Of a stretch of 64,000 bases of DNA, positions 53,695 to 62,474 are shown in pieces (the first letter of the stretch is position 1; every line of letters starts with the position of its first letter). Origin of the DNA: JBEIQE01 sp040376705 (GTDB taxonomy: Bacteria; Pseudomonadota; Alphaproteobacteria; UBA2400). The position numbers and the translations under genes are program-made. The notes beneath the pieces are model-generated. The model was not told the DNA's origin and ran no database searches. It saw only the letters and a list, made by a program, of their open reading frames with translations. Location: NCBI GenBank assembly GCA_040376705.1, contig JBEIQE010000009.1:50885-114884 (forward strand), read 5' to 3'.

Positions 53695-54579
53695 TCATTT
53701 CTTATGCTCTTCTAAATACGTTTCAGCCACATAGAGCATATTGGATGCCGCATGATTTAACGCCAAACGTACAAGCCTATCAGTAGCTTTTCTATCCGGT
53801 GCGCCATGCCCTCCTTCTCTATTACGGAGACTTCCCAGCCCCTTGAGGGCATTGGCCAAGGGTGCCAATTTATCATCATCAACAGCGGGAAATAGACCAT
53901 TCTCTTTTGCTTTTTGAATTAAGGGCATGTAGGTGTCCTTCTCCCCATATGTAATACTCATCTTATCGAAGATGTGTTTCAGTAAACACTCTCCTGCCTT
54001 AGCCGCGTTATCGATGGCATTCTCAAGGGACTTCTCGCTACCGCCTCTATAATCTGCAAAAGCTTGTTGTAGATATTTATGCGCTTCCGAAAATTCAGGG
54101 TGATTAAGCAGACTAACAACGGGGACAATTGCCGACGCAGCTAGATCATCGTCATCTACCGGAACAATCTGTTTGGCTAAGACCTTATAGCCAACCCCCG
54201 CCAACCTTAATCGGTAATTAATCTCGTCAATCGCCGTTTGGGATAAATTGTATTTATTTGAAATCATAAGTTCCAATGCGGACAGAGCGTATTCTACATT
54301 CTGAAGCTCAGTGTCATTAGACATGCCGTTAAATAAAAAATATTGCAGCTCCCGACTATACGAATATCTCGCATTGTAGCTGCGCCCCGGACTACCAGCG
54401 GGGTTTAGTTCAAACACACCTATTACATGCCTCAAACTATGCACTACTTTCTCGCACTCATGCTCAGCAAGACCCACCAGCTGCCAGCATTGCGTGCGCG
54501 CCGCTTGTGGAAATAAATCCCGCCTATACAGAGTTGGCCACTCGCCGCGCTGTGTTTTTTGGCGTTCAAAAAAAAGCAT
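53695..54579 (-). CDS. Abortive-infection family protein (Abi_C/HEPN-like)
   Basis: 294 residues. The C-terminal third has the Abi_C-type layout with a conserved SLRNREGGHGAP (R-x5-H, HEPN-type ribonuclease motif), preceded by NAIDNAAKAGECLLKHIFDK. The N-terminal part resembles the STM4504/CBY_0614 family. GAGGAAG precedes the ATG. It lies 32 bases after the restriction-methylation gene. It probably cleaves RNA to stop phage growth; this is inferred from the family. Confidence 0.75.
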   Translation of the reverse strand: MLFFERQKTQRGEWPTLYRRDLFPQAARTQCWQLVGLAEHECEKVVHSLRHVIGVFELNPAGSPGRSYNARYSYSRELQYFLFNGMSNDTELQNVEYALSALELMISNKYNLSQTAIDEINYRLRLAGVGYKVLAKQIVPVDDDDLAASAIVPVVSLLNHPEFSEAHKYLQQAFADYRGGSEKSLENAIDNAAKAGECLLKHIFDKMSITYGEKDTYMPLIQKAKENGLFPAVDDDKLAPLANALKGLGSLRNREGGHGAPDRKATDRLVRLALNHAASNMLYVAETYLEEHKK

Positions 54580-54611
54580 TCTTCCTCACTCCGCATAAAC
54601 TATAAGTACCG

Positions 54612-57600
54612 CTAGCTGTTTAACGATCCGGCTATTAGAGATGGCAAAAAGTCCACCTTATCGATCTCGTCCATAAGGCGGTGGGTCTCTGTGAGAGCCA
54701 CAATGATACGCTGCCAGTGGCGCAGATCGTCCATGCTGAGCGCACGTCCCTTACGGTCTTTCAGCCACTTCTGCGCGGGCTGATAGCCGCCAATGTAGAA
54801 CTCCCAAGCCACCTGCGGCACGGCGTCGAAATACTGCGTGGCATTGATCCACACACGACCAAGGCCAGCCTTACCAGCCTCCCATCGCGGCTTATCCGCG
54901 ATATGATCACCGCCGACAGGGTAAGTGGTAGCAAGAGTATCCAGCAGCGGGCTTTCCATGAGATGCAGCGCACGCACCTGTGCGCCTAATGTGGCGAGTT
55001 GATGGAAAATTTCTGCATCAGATGGATAAGGGATACGAGGAAAATCAGACTTTAAATACTCGGCATAACGGGCACGATAGTCACGACTGTGCAGCACAGC
55101 ATAAATGTAGTTAAAGAGGCTTTCTGGCGTAACATCCCTAACAGTTTTACGAATAGCTGCCCAGATTTTCGGGTTAAGATTTGGCTGCCGGTCTTCCGCC
55201 GCGCCCATTACAGAATCATAGCGATATAGAGGCAACAAATAGTCTTGTCCTCTATTGCCAAGATAAAATGTGCCATGATTACATGGATACTTTGTTGCAA
55301 AAACAAAAGAGAAAGTATCACCAACATGCTGGCGATTAATTATTAAACCGACATTGTCATGGTCAACTATATGCTGCATTACTTCATAACGTGGCCTGCC
55401 CAAAAAGCCTCCAGATTTCTTTGTTAAAGCAGTGTAGCGATAGTCAAATACGCGGTACAAAATGGGGGTGACTGAAAAGTCAGCACTAAGCAAACTGGCC
55501 TTAGCCTTACTTAACTTCCAAGCCCCCTTATCATTGACCTTATATTTTTGACCTAGTTCATTTAAGTCCATGGCAGTAAAGTCTGCTACTACCGTTTCTA
55601 TATCGGATTGAGTGAATTGGATCGCCACTTCATCTTTTTTGGTTTGCACCCCACTACTATATATTTTAAACGCCTCATTAAGGGCGAAGAACTCATTATA
55701 TGAATTTTTCTTTTCACTTGTTTGAGGAAAAAAGAAATAATTTGGGTTAGTCGGAAAAATTTCGGCAAACGGTATATCGACCAGTTTCTTATCGGCCAAT
55801 AGTTCATATTTCTCCTGCCTCGTCCCAACTATTTTACTGTAGAAAACTTTGCATGGCAGGCTCTTTTTTGCTTCTGCCTTAACGAATAGAGCGATGCAAA
55901 CCCCTTGCATGATGTCAAATACGTTCTCGTCGCGAACGTCTAAGACTTCTGCGCTTCTGACATCGCCACCCAAATCAAGCAAATAAATGTGATCAAATGT
56001 TTGCAGGAGATGAGAGCGCATAATCCTACGGGTAATAGCGTCGAGATAAGAGTTATTGGTAATCATGGCGATGATACCGGACTCATTCTTTTCGATATAA
56101 TGCTCAGCCATTCTAATAAATTTAATGTAATCCTCGTTATTATTGGATTTTCTCTCTGATAACCCTTTTTTGTATGGCTCCATAAGGCGTGTGATCCATT
56201 CGCCTTTATTTGAACTGCTGTTATTGTATGGTGGATTGCCAAGAGCCACCATAATTGGCATATCGCGCTTAATGTGGCTTGCCTCATTTGCCTCCCTTGA
56301 GAGCCATTGGGCAAATAAAGTGTTTGTATCAGGATGGTGCTCTTCGAGGCTGTTTGTAAGGTACACTCCCAGACGCTTTTGATCTTTAGTTGGCTTATAT
56401 CCAGTCTGCTGAAGTAATAGATCAATTTTCATGTGACACATGGCATAACTTGCCATCAACAACTCAAAACCATGAAGGCGTGGCAGTAAATCATTATCAA
56501 CGTAACTGCCCCACAGCCCTTCTTGCCCTTTAAAACGGACATGAATTTGACGAATGATTTCAGCTAAAAATGTGCCCGTGCCTGTTGCAACATCAAGCAG
56601 CTGAACTTTATGTACTTTCTTTTTAACAAAGGTTTTCTTACCTTTTCTATCTAACCCTGCCTCAATTTGAACTTCTACCTTTGCTGTGCTGGCAAGCCCA
56701 TCATTAAGTTGAAAGTGATCCTTCAAGACATCGTCCGTGGCACGAACTATAAAGTTTACAACTGGTTCGGGGGTATACCAGACACCCTTAGCCTTTCTTA
56801 AAGTAGGATCATATTCGGCAAGGAAAGTTTCATAGAAATGAATTATCGGGTCATTTCGTCCGGTAGTATTGCCGAAGTCTTTGAGGATTTCCCTCAGATT
56901 TGTGGCTCGATAAACCTCGCAAAGGGCGTCAATGATCCACACGACACGTTCATCTAAATCTGGACCTGCTACATAATGAAAAAGCTGTCGAAGAAAAGGA
57001 TTTGATTTCGGGATTAGCGTTAATGCTTCAGTACGACTAAAATCTTCCGGTGTTTGATCGTGCAGACGCGCAGTAAAAAGCCCATAAGCGATTGTCTGGG
57101 CATAGACATCAGCAAACTGCGCCTCATCCATATCGTGCATCAGCACTTCCTTGAACGCCGCGAGTTGCTGCTTGAGGGTGCTATCGCCATCGGCCTGCAC
57201 AGCCTTGTAGAACACATCCCGCATCAGTGCTGCTTTGTGCGCCATCATTTCAGCTAACTTACGGGCTGATTTGATAGTCTGACCTTGGAACAGGCCAAAG
57301 TCCTTGAGCAGTGTGGCGAACTTGGCGTAATTTTCTGGCAATGGGCGTATGGTGTTGCCGCTACGCTCTGCGATGGCCACCGTCTCGACCTTTTCACTGT
57401 TCAGGAAAAAACGGAACTCGAGGTAATCGGTCAGAATGAGATTATCGAGCGACTGGCTATATCGCTGCCACTGCGTATCATCTTTACCACCACGCTCAAC
57501 CTTATTCAGATCAACGCCAATGTCTTTTGCCTCGATATAGCCAAAAGGAATATTTTTGCGGGCCAAAATGTAATCCGGCGCGCCACAAGCCTGCCGTTTG

Positions 57601-57740
57601 GGCTCGTTCGTGACCTGCACATCCTTAAACAGGCTGGTAAGCAGTGTCTGCAATGCGGGCCGATAGCTATGCTCGGTAGCCTGCCCTGATGCGAACTTAA
57701 GCGACACTTCTTTGATGTATTGATCAAACATATAGCCCAC
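54612..57740 (-). CDS. Type ISP/IIG-like restriction-modification protein without helicase
   Basis: 1042 residues from a GTG (an ATG at 57731 is the alternative). An N-terminal PD-(D/E)XK nuclease has GAPDYIL (Asp56) and GYIEAKD (Glu70, Lys72). The N6-adenine methyltransferase has motif I LLDVATGTGTFLAEI near 380 and motif IV GNPPYNNSS near 500. The C-terminal third resembles the target-recognition part of type ISP enzymes (YPSDAEIFHQLATLGAQVRA). No SF2 helicase motifs lie between nuclease and methylase, unlike LlaGI. It starts nine bases after the Cap15-like stop. Confidence 0.88.
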   Translation of the reverse strand: MGYMFDQYIKEVSLKFASGQATEHSYRPALQTLLTSLFKDVQVTNEPKRQACGAPDYILARKNIPFGYIEAKDIGVDLNKVERGGKDDTQWQRYSQSLDNLILTDYLEFRFFLNSEKVETVAIAERSGNTIRPLPENYAKFATLLKDFGLFQGQTIKSARKLAEMMAHKAALMRDVFYKAVQADGDSTLKQQLAAFKEVLMHDMDEAQFADVYAQTIAYGLFTARLHDQTPEDFSRTEALTLIPKSNPFLRQLFHYVAGPDLDERVVWIIDALCEVYRATNLREILKDFGNTTGRNDPIIHFYETFLAEYDPTLRKAKGVWYTPEPVVNFIVRATDDVLKDHFQLNDGLASTAKVEVQIEAGLDRKGKKTFVKKKVHKVQLLDVATGTGTFLAEIIRQIHVRFKGQEGLWGSYVDNDLLPRLHGFELLMASYAMCHMKIDLLLQQTGYKPTKDQKRLGVYLTNSLEEHHPDTNTLFAQWLSREANEASHIKRDMPIMVALGNPPYNNSSSNKGEWITRLMEPYKKGLSERKSNNNEDYIKFIRMAEHYIEKNESGIIAMITNNSYLDAITRRIMRSHLLQTFDHIYLLDLGGDVRSAEVLDVRDENVFDIMQGVCIALFVKAEAKKSLPCKVFYSKIVGTRQEKYELLADKKLVDIPFAEIFPTNPNYFFFPQTSEKKNSYNEFFALNEAFKIYSSGVQTKKDEVAIQFTQSDIETVVADFTAMDLNELGQKYKVNDKGAWKLSKAKASLLSADFSVTPILYRVFDYRYTALTKKSGGFLGRPRYEVMQHIVDHDNVGLIINRQHVGDTFSFVFATKYPCNHGTFYLGNRGQDYLLPLYRYDSVMGAAEDRQPNLNPKIWAAIRKTVRDVTPESLFNYIYAVLHSRDYRARYAEYLKSDFPRIPYPSDAEIFHQLATLGAQVRALHLMESPLLDTLATTYPVGGDHIADKPRWEAGKAGLGRVWINATQYFDAVPQVAWEFYIGGYQPAQKWLKDRKGRALSMDDLRHWQRIIVALTETHRLMDEIDKVDFLPSLIAGSLNS

Positions 57741-57749
57741 CAGACCTCT

Positions 57750-58391
57750 TCATGTTGTCGCTCCAAACAGATGTTGAGCCGCAGCAAAACTGGAAACAGC
57801 CTTTGGCAAGCTCTTATCGAAGCGAGCTTGCCCTCTCGTCCATCGATCAGTCCAGTATTCTAGCTCTAGCTGATAGTTACTGCCAACCAGTGTTGCAGTA
57901 AGCTGCCCTGCACCTCGATGTGGACGGCTTTCATCAAGAAGTCGGGTCATCGGCTTATTTTCGTAGGCATATAGGCACGTCCAAGCGCCACCCGCGTCCT
58001 TATAGAAGGTGCATGATGCTGATGTAGATGATGACTGATCAGTATGCACTGTAACAGTAGTCGTGGAAAATGTTTGATGAAGAGAGATATAGAAAGGAGC
58101 AATACTGCCGTGGCTGACCGCCCCATCAATTTCGTTCCACGTATATTCAGCAGCACCCCGCCATGTCCCACATAAATGCGGGGTACCGGTAATGTACTCG
58201 GGAAAGTACTTCCAGAGCCACTGTTCAAACATGAGGGATATAAAGGCAGTCAAAGTTATGCCACCACTGACAGCCCGCCAAACTTCATCCGGTGACTGCT
58301 GTTGACCGCGTACCACCCATAGCCCAAGCGCGACAATCGCCGATGATAAAGCAATCCAATACAGCTTGTTTTTTGATATTGGGATAATCAC
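57750..58391 (-). CDS. cap15: Cap15-like CBASS effector (2TM plus beta-barrel)
   Basis: 213 residues from the GTG at 58391, which overlaps the CD-NTase stop by four bases (GTGA); the ATG at 58448 would lie deep in that gene. Two membrane helices (LYWIALSSAIVALGLWVV and an ISLMFEQWLWKYF segment) are followed by a beta-rich domain with HLCGTWRG, ISLHQTFSTTTVTV, YAYENKP and LELEYWTDRWTRG. This is the Cap15 (S-2TM-beta) layout, a cyclic-nucleotide-binding barrel that damages the inner membrane when activated. Confidence 0.8.
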   Translation of the reverse strand: MIIPISKNKLYWIALSSAIVALGLWVVRGQQQSPDEVWRAVSGGITLTAFISLMFEQWLWKYFPEYITGTPHLCGTWRGAAEYTWNEIDGAVSHGSIAPFYISLHQTFSTTTVTVHTDQSSSTSASCTFYKDAGGAWTCLYAYENKPMTRLLDESRPHRGAGQLTATLVGSNYQLELEYWTDRWTRGQARFDKSLPKAVSSFAAAQHLFGATT

Positions 58392-59296
58392 GTTTCGAGC
58401 TCCCGAATTGCAGCCGCGATAAATGCAGTAGCAGTTTGGATTGTCCAAGCCTGTTCGGGCGAAAATAGCATCTTAAGGGAGTTGACTTCCCACATAGCCC
58501 CTACTGCTGTCTGGGTATTCATGAGGACAGACAACAGCCAACTTAGGCACTGCAGACAATCGATCACAAGTAAGTCAGTGCCGAATTGATTGTTCGGAAC
58601 ATTCCATACAAGACTTTCAATTAAAAATGAGGGCGTTTTCTGCAAATCACCGGACATATGTAGTCGCAGTGATTTCAGAACACGCACAACTTTTTTGAAC
58701 CGCATTCCTGTAAGCTTATTTTTTTCGACCCCATTATCATAATGCCATGCGGGCCAATTGATCACCGCCCTTGCATCTCGGGAGATAAGTTTTGTACCAA
58801 TAAGTGGCGCTCCATCTCGAAAATACTTTCGATACTCAAAGCTAGGAACAGCATCAGCGCCAACACGGCCCGAATTCCCCTTGATCTTGATCGATTTATT
58901 ACCGATGGATACATCGGAAATACCGAATTTCTGAATTATGGCACTGGCAACGTCATTACGAAAGCGATCAAAGCTATAAGCATGATCGATGTTGCCAAAG
59001 TGACTAGCGGCCAAACCGTCAGCCAGAGAGTAGTCAGCAAAAAAAGGCTCAGTAAGGCACACCGAAACATCCACATCACTTTGCACTGGTATATTAGTAC
59101 CGTTTCTATATGACCCCTGAGCAAAAACCTTAATATTATTTTTGATTTCGGAAGGAAATGAGCCTGCCTCAATTGCAGACTTAATCATCCTCTCAGCACG
59201 CTCACAATACTCCTGCTCCGTCATCCCTACGGGCGAAGAATATTTGCGGCACATCTCCTCTAATGACGTTAATTTAGTTAAAGAACTTGTGGTCAT
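58388..59296 (-). CDS. CD-NTase (CBASS cyclic oligonucleotide synthase)
   Basis: 302 residues. The nucleotidyltransferase core is GSYRNGTNIPVQSDVDVSV (61-79), giving GS and the metal ligands Asp74 and Asp76; the third acid is Asp148 in RVGADAVPSF. This is the SMODS-type arrangement of cGAS/DncV-like enzymes, which make cyclic di- or trinucleotides on phage infection. AAGGAGA precedes the ATG. It is paired with a Cap15-like effector and no Cap2/Cap3 or HORMA/TRIP13 genes, so it would be a minimal type I CBASS. The product cannot be predicted by eye. Confidence 0.88.
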   Translation of the reverse strand: MTTSSLTKLTSLEEMCRKYSSPVGMTEQEYCERAERMIKSAIEAGSFPSEIKNNIKVFAQGSYRNGTNIPVQSDVDVSVCLTEPFFADYSLADGLAASHFGNIDHAYSFDRFRNDVASAIIQKFGISDVSIGNKSIKIKGNSGRVGADAVPSFEYRKYFRDGAPLIGTKLISRDARAVINWPAWHYDNGVEKNKLTGMRFKKVVRVLKSLRLHMSGDLQKTPSFLIESLVWNVPNNQFGTDLLVIDCLQCLSWLLSVLMNTQTAVGAMWEVNSLKMLFSPEQAWTIQTATAFIAAAIRELET

Positions 59297-59436
59297 TGAG
59301 CGGTCTCCTTATGTGTATCAAACAGAAAGGTGGCTAACGTCGAAGCGGCACCCACTGCCAATTTCGCATGGCGAGCCGAAAAGCCTGCCGGATTGCCATG
59401 CTTGCCGTGACCCGTGCAATAAATCCGCCATGCCAT
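59293..59436 (-). CDS. 47-aa ORF overlapping the CD-NTase start
   Basis: MAWRIYCTGHGKHGNPAGFS continues for 47 residues to a TGA overlapping the CD-NTase ATG (ATGA). The frame is open and coding-like upstream to 59568 (GLIGRSIDALRLLN, LFRKLAILAAIELG) but has no ATG or GTG there, so the protein may start at a rare codon or be 5'-truncated. The histidine/glycine-rich block GHGKHGNPAGFSARHAKLAV looks conserved, though I recognise no family. It fills most of the gap between the GIY-YIG and CD-NTase genes. Confidence 0.5.
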   Translation of the reverse strand: MAWRIYCTGHGKHGNPAGFSARHAKLAVGAASTLATFLFDTHKETAQ

Positions 59437-59615
59437 ACCCAGCTCAATCGCGGCCAAAATGGCCAATTTGCGAAACAGATTTATGTTTAGCAGTCTCAGG
59501 GCATCTATGGAACGCCCAATTAGTCCAGTTGCAGATTGGGTTTGGGCAATAAGATCGCATAGAGAAGACTATAATAATGCCACAGTATGCCACTGCCAAG
59601 GACGGCAGAGGTGGC

Positions 59616-60533
59616 TCAGGCCGTCTTACGGGTCAATTCACTAACTGTTTTGGCTTTGGCAAGCTGGCTGTAGCTCGTGTAGCGCGGCCCCTGCATGGCA
59701 CCTGATGGGGCATCTCCAAAAGCAATAGGCCCAACAGGGCTGGCAGGCTGAGCAAAAATGACTTTGTATTTGCCATCTTCGCCGTAGGGCTCAATTCTTG
59801 CCACCGGCGCGACATGCGTTATGGCCGATACGGGGGCAGATTGATAGGCGGCGATCCACTTGATCTTGTCCAACATGCCGCCGGAAATGCGGATTGCATA
59901 CCAGCAGTGCTCACCCAAGAAGACGCTATCGAAACCTTCGCCTCGGGCGGGCACAATTACGGTATCCAGCTCACTGACCTGTAGTGGCGCTACCATCAGC
60001 CTTTCGGCCGTACCGGGGACTACCGCCTTGGGCCTTTCAAATGCCTGCAGGCCCGCCAGTGGTAAAATCTGCAAAACCTGCTTGAGGAAGGCTTTCATGT
60101 CCGCCTTATCGCTTTCGCTCAAGGCTGGCTCTTGCGGAGCATTACCATTCTCTAAGCGGCAACGGCCTGCCGCCTTGGCCTGCTGCACCAAAGCATATTC
60201 CAGCCACTGCACATGCGCCTTATTCAGGCTGCCATTCGACACGAAACAGATGCCCCAGTCCCAAAAATCTTTGGTTTTGGTATGGCTTTCGATCCGGCTG
60301 CTGATACCGTCACCCTCACCGATGTAGAGGGTTGGCAGGTCTTCCTCACCACTTTCGTAACCTCTGAGGATATAAACACCCGGCGACGCTAATTCCGGCC
60401 GTGAGCGTGTCTCAGTCCACTTGTCACGCGGGAACACAATGCCCTTGCCTGTCCAATTCCGGCGCTCGATAATTTTCACACCCTCGGGATCACCGTCCGG
60501 AACGAAAATCTGAATTGTGTACGGCTCAGCCAT
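59616..60533 (-). CDS. GIY-YIG nuclease family protein
   Basis: 305 residues. The N-terminal half has the GIY-YIG core: GVYIL (52-56), LYIGEGD (69-75), Arg80 in the helix SSRIESHT and the metal-binding glutamate in QWLEYALV (Glu112). The C-terminal half is a small DUF4357-like region (VFLGEHCWYAIRISGGML, IAAYQSAPVSAITHV). Catalytic residues appear present. It could be a stand-alone nuclease of the island or a restriction-like enzyme. It lies upstream of the CBASS genes on the same strand. Confidence 0.8.
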   Translation of the reverse strand: MAEPYTIQIFVPDGDPEGVKIIERRNWTGKGIVFPRDKWTETRSRPELASPGVYILRGYESGEEDLPTLYIGEGDGISSRIESHTKTKDFWDWGICFVSNGSLNKAHVQWLEYALVQQAKAAGRCRLENGNAPQEPALSESDKADMKAFLKQVLQILPLAGLQAFERPKAVVPGTAERLMVAPLQVSELDTVIVPARGEGFDSVFLGEHCWYAIRISGGMLDKIKWIAAYQSAPVSAITHVAPVARIEPYGEDGKYKVIFAQPASPVGPIAFGDAPSGAMQGPRYTSYSQLAKAKTVSELTRKTA

Positions 60534-60569
60534 TTTACCACCTACAAAAAGTGTTGCATTCGTAGCACC

Positions 60570-61352
60570 CTAATCTCGTGCAGGAAAAGCTATTTTCATC
60601 TGCTTGAGGCGGTAGAACCCTGCCACTGCCTTTTCTAGCCGCCGATCAAGATGAGCCTCATAACGCGCCAGATTATCAAGGGCGGGTGCCAGATAGGCTT
60701 GGCCAAGGCGCTGGGCGCGGATAGCGGGGGCGTGCTCATGCCGCGCTATGCGAGCTTGGCATGAGCGTATTTGGCTATCCAGCCAACCGGCGAATACGTC
60801 GTCTTCGCTGTCCTCATACGCATCGACTTCGTCCTGCTCATCCCGGCAGACCTGCCAGTCATCAATGAAGGGTTGAGTAAGGGTGGGAATGGTTGCTGCC
60901 ATGCCATCCGCCTCGAACTTAGTTTGGGCCCTGTGCAGCACCGCCAGCTCAGCTTTCAGGGCCGTGTAGGTGGCAGGATCGGACTGAAGCTCAAAATCGC
61001 CCAACTGAAGTGCATGAGGGCTGATGGGCAGGTTTTGGCCAATAACAGCCGCACAGACTGTCGACTGAAAACTATGCTGCTCTACAACAGGATCGCTCTC
61101 TGCGATCAGTTTTGAGCGATAAAGCGCCCCCTCAGCCTCCTGCAGGCGGGTCTGCCGCCAAATGATTGATGCAATGCTGGCCACAAAGTTTTCCTCGAGG
61201 GCGCCAATAGGGCAAAACTCTTTGCAGACACCCATTAAAATAGCCTGATAGTCTTTTTCATTCTCCCACGGCAAAACTGTTTTGCGGGCGAGCAGGCCAT
61301 GCCTGACCGCGTTAAACTTGGATTTGCTGTAGCCGGTTTTCTTTCGCGCCAT
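60570..61352 (-). CDS. Island-associated hypothetical protein
   Basis: 260 residues from the ATG at 61352, which has GGGGGG upstream; the frame extends to 61373. The start KTGYSKSKFNAVRHGLLARK resembles the 'N-A-x-K/R-H-G' opening of short proteins common in mobile elements. The rest is a helical, acidic protein (FIDDWQVCRDEQDEVDAYED) with no recognised motif. It lies 36 bases before the GIY-YIG gene. Confidence 0.6.
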   Translation of the reverse strand: MARKKTGYSKSKFNAVRHGLLARKTVLPWENEKDYQAILMGVCKEFCPIGALEENFVASIASIIWRQTRLQEAEGALYRSKLIAESDPVVEQHSFQSTVCAAVIGQNLPISPHALQLGDFELQSDPATYTALKAELAVLHRAQTKFEADGMAATIPTLTQPFIDDWQVCRDEQDEVDAYEDSEDDVFAGWLDSQIRSCQARIARHEHAPAIRAQRLGQAYLAPALDNLARYEAHLDRRLEKAVAGFYRLKQMKIAFPARD

Positions 61353-61373
61353 TTTGCCCCCCACCAAAATCAT

Positions 61374-61737
61374 TTGGCATCAGCAGTTATCTATAACTAA
61401 TAACTATATGTGTTAAACTACAGCTTATCTGGTGAAGCCCTTGCCTTAGGTCTTAGCGGGACTATCCTATGATAGTCCCACAGCACTTGAACGTAAGATC
61501 AGCTCATCCGGAGCCAGCCCTCGTATAGGTGCGTTCACGTACATGACGTAGCCGTGAACTTGTCAGCTTCTTTACGATGGCGCTCTCGCACGTCTTCCAC
61601 CGGCTTGGCATGGGCATCTGACTTACGCGGCGCCCTTCCGACTTATCCAAGCATCCCACAGTACATCGGTACAAGGCTTGCGCTGCCGTTTTACACCGAC
61701 CACAAGCACAGGTGCGCCTTTGAGGAGAGGCACAGAC
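61374..61737. other. Gene-less stretch between two island modules
   Basis: 365 bp without a convincing gene. A perfect 9-bp hairpin GGGACTATC-CTAT-GATAGTCCC is at 61458-61479 with no T run. AT-rich sequence at 61385-61420 is a likely promoter region for the downstream minus-strand genes. On the minus strand around 61545-61645 a short frame of about 35 codons without a start (KSDAHAKPVEDVRERHRKEA) looks like a gene remnant. Confidence 0.4.
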
Positions 61738-61959
61738 CTATTTAGCTGCAGAAACCTCCCCCACGCGCATTTGCATACGCTGGTTTTGCCATATGACTAT
61801 TTCGCTTTCTGGCCACGCAACAGCGCGAGCAGCGAGGTGAACCGGCCTAGGGAAGTCGTTCGTAGCGATCATGCGGTATACAGAGGAGCGAGTTAACCCA
61901 GTAACCAGCAAAACCTCTCGCAACCTCAAGAACCTATCGATTGATTGCACCTGTCTCAT
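61738..61959 (-). CDS. AlpA-family transcriptional regulator/excisionase
   Basis: 73 residues from the ATG at 61959, preceded by GGAGAGG; the frame to 62010 is not needed. FLRLREVLLVTGLTRSSVYR is a MerR/AlpA-type helix-turn-helix, followed by FPRPVHLAARAVAWPESEIV, the family signature. AlpA-like proteins switch on the integrase or act as excision factors in P4-type islands. Confidence 0.9.
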   Translation of the reverse strand: MRQVQSIDRFLRLREVLLVTGLTRSSVYRMIATNDFPRPVHLAARAVAWPESEIVIWQNQRMQMRVGEVSAAK

Positions 61960-62042
61960 GTACCTCTCCGTTGCGCCCGTTTTGGGCCAGCAAGAGAAGT
62001 TATGAGGCATATGAGGAAATATTGTTGGGTGGATAAATCCGA

Positions 62043-62465
62043 TTATTCCACCCAGTTTTTATTACTATGATCTACCAGCCTTTTTTCTCTTTCGGCTTTT
62101 TCTAAACCTCTGATTTTATCAACGCTCATCCCCCAAGCACGAGAGATCAATACACGCGCTTTAGTTTTTGATATTTTATTCTCCTCTGACAGCGCGCGAA
62201 CAGCTGAGGGCGCAAAAAGGTTGAGTAGATACATTTTACTGTCAGTATCAATTTCATCTGGTGGCCTACCCTGAGGGCGGACAATTTTTCCTTCTACAAA
62301 GTCAGCTAGCCAACTCTTAACCCCCATAGGGACAACTGCATTACTGCGGAGAGCCGCACATAGTCGATTAAAAGGTGGCAGCTTGCCTTGAGCTATTTCA
62401 CGCTCAATGTGAAAATAAGCGTTATCTCTGATATTTGCGTATACATCGGCACGAGCTTTTGCCAT
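62043..62465 (-). CDS. Hypothetical protein next to the integrase
   Basis: 140 residues, basic and helical. A segment resembling a replication- or DNA-binding fold (SKTKARVLISRAWGMSVDKI) is not diagnostic. It starts ten bases after the integrase stop and is AT-richer than the integrase. Probably part of the integration module. Confidence 0.6.
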   Translation of the reverse strand: MAKARADVYANIRDNAYFHIEREIAQGKLPPFNRLCAALRSNAVVPMGVKSWLADFVEGKIVRPQGRPPDEIDTDSKMYLLNLFAPSAVRALSEENKISKTKARVLISRAWGMSVDKIRGLEKAEREKRLVDHSNKNWVE

Positions 62466-62474
62466 TTCTACTAC

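Noticed and set aside
53695..57740. Classical type I restriction system (HsdRMS)
   Set aside because: There is no HsdS-like specificity subunit and no HsdR helicase; nuclease and methylase are in one polypeptide, as in ISP/IIG enzymes.
61554..61745. 63-codon plus-strand ORF in the island gap
   Set aside because: No ribosome site or motif; the opposite strand has better coding character.
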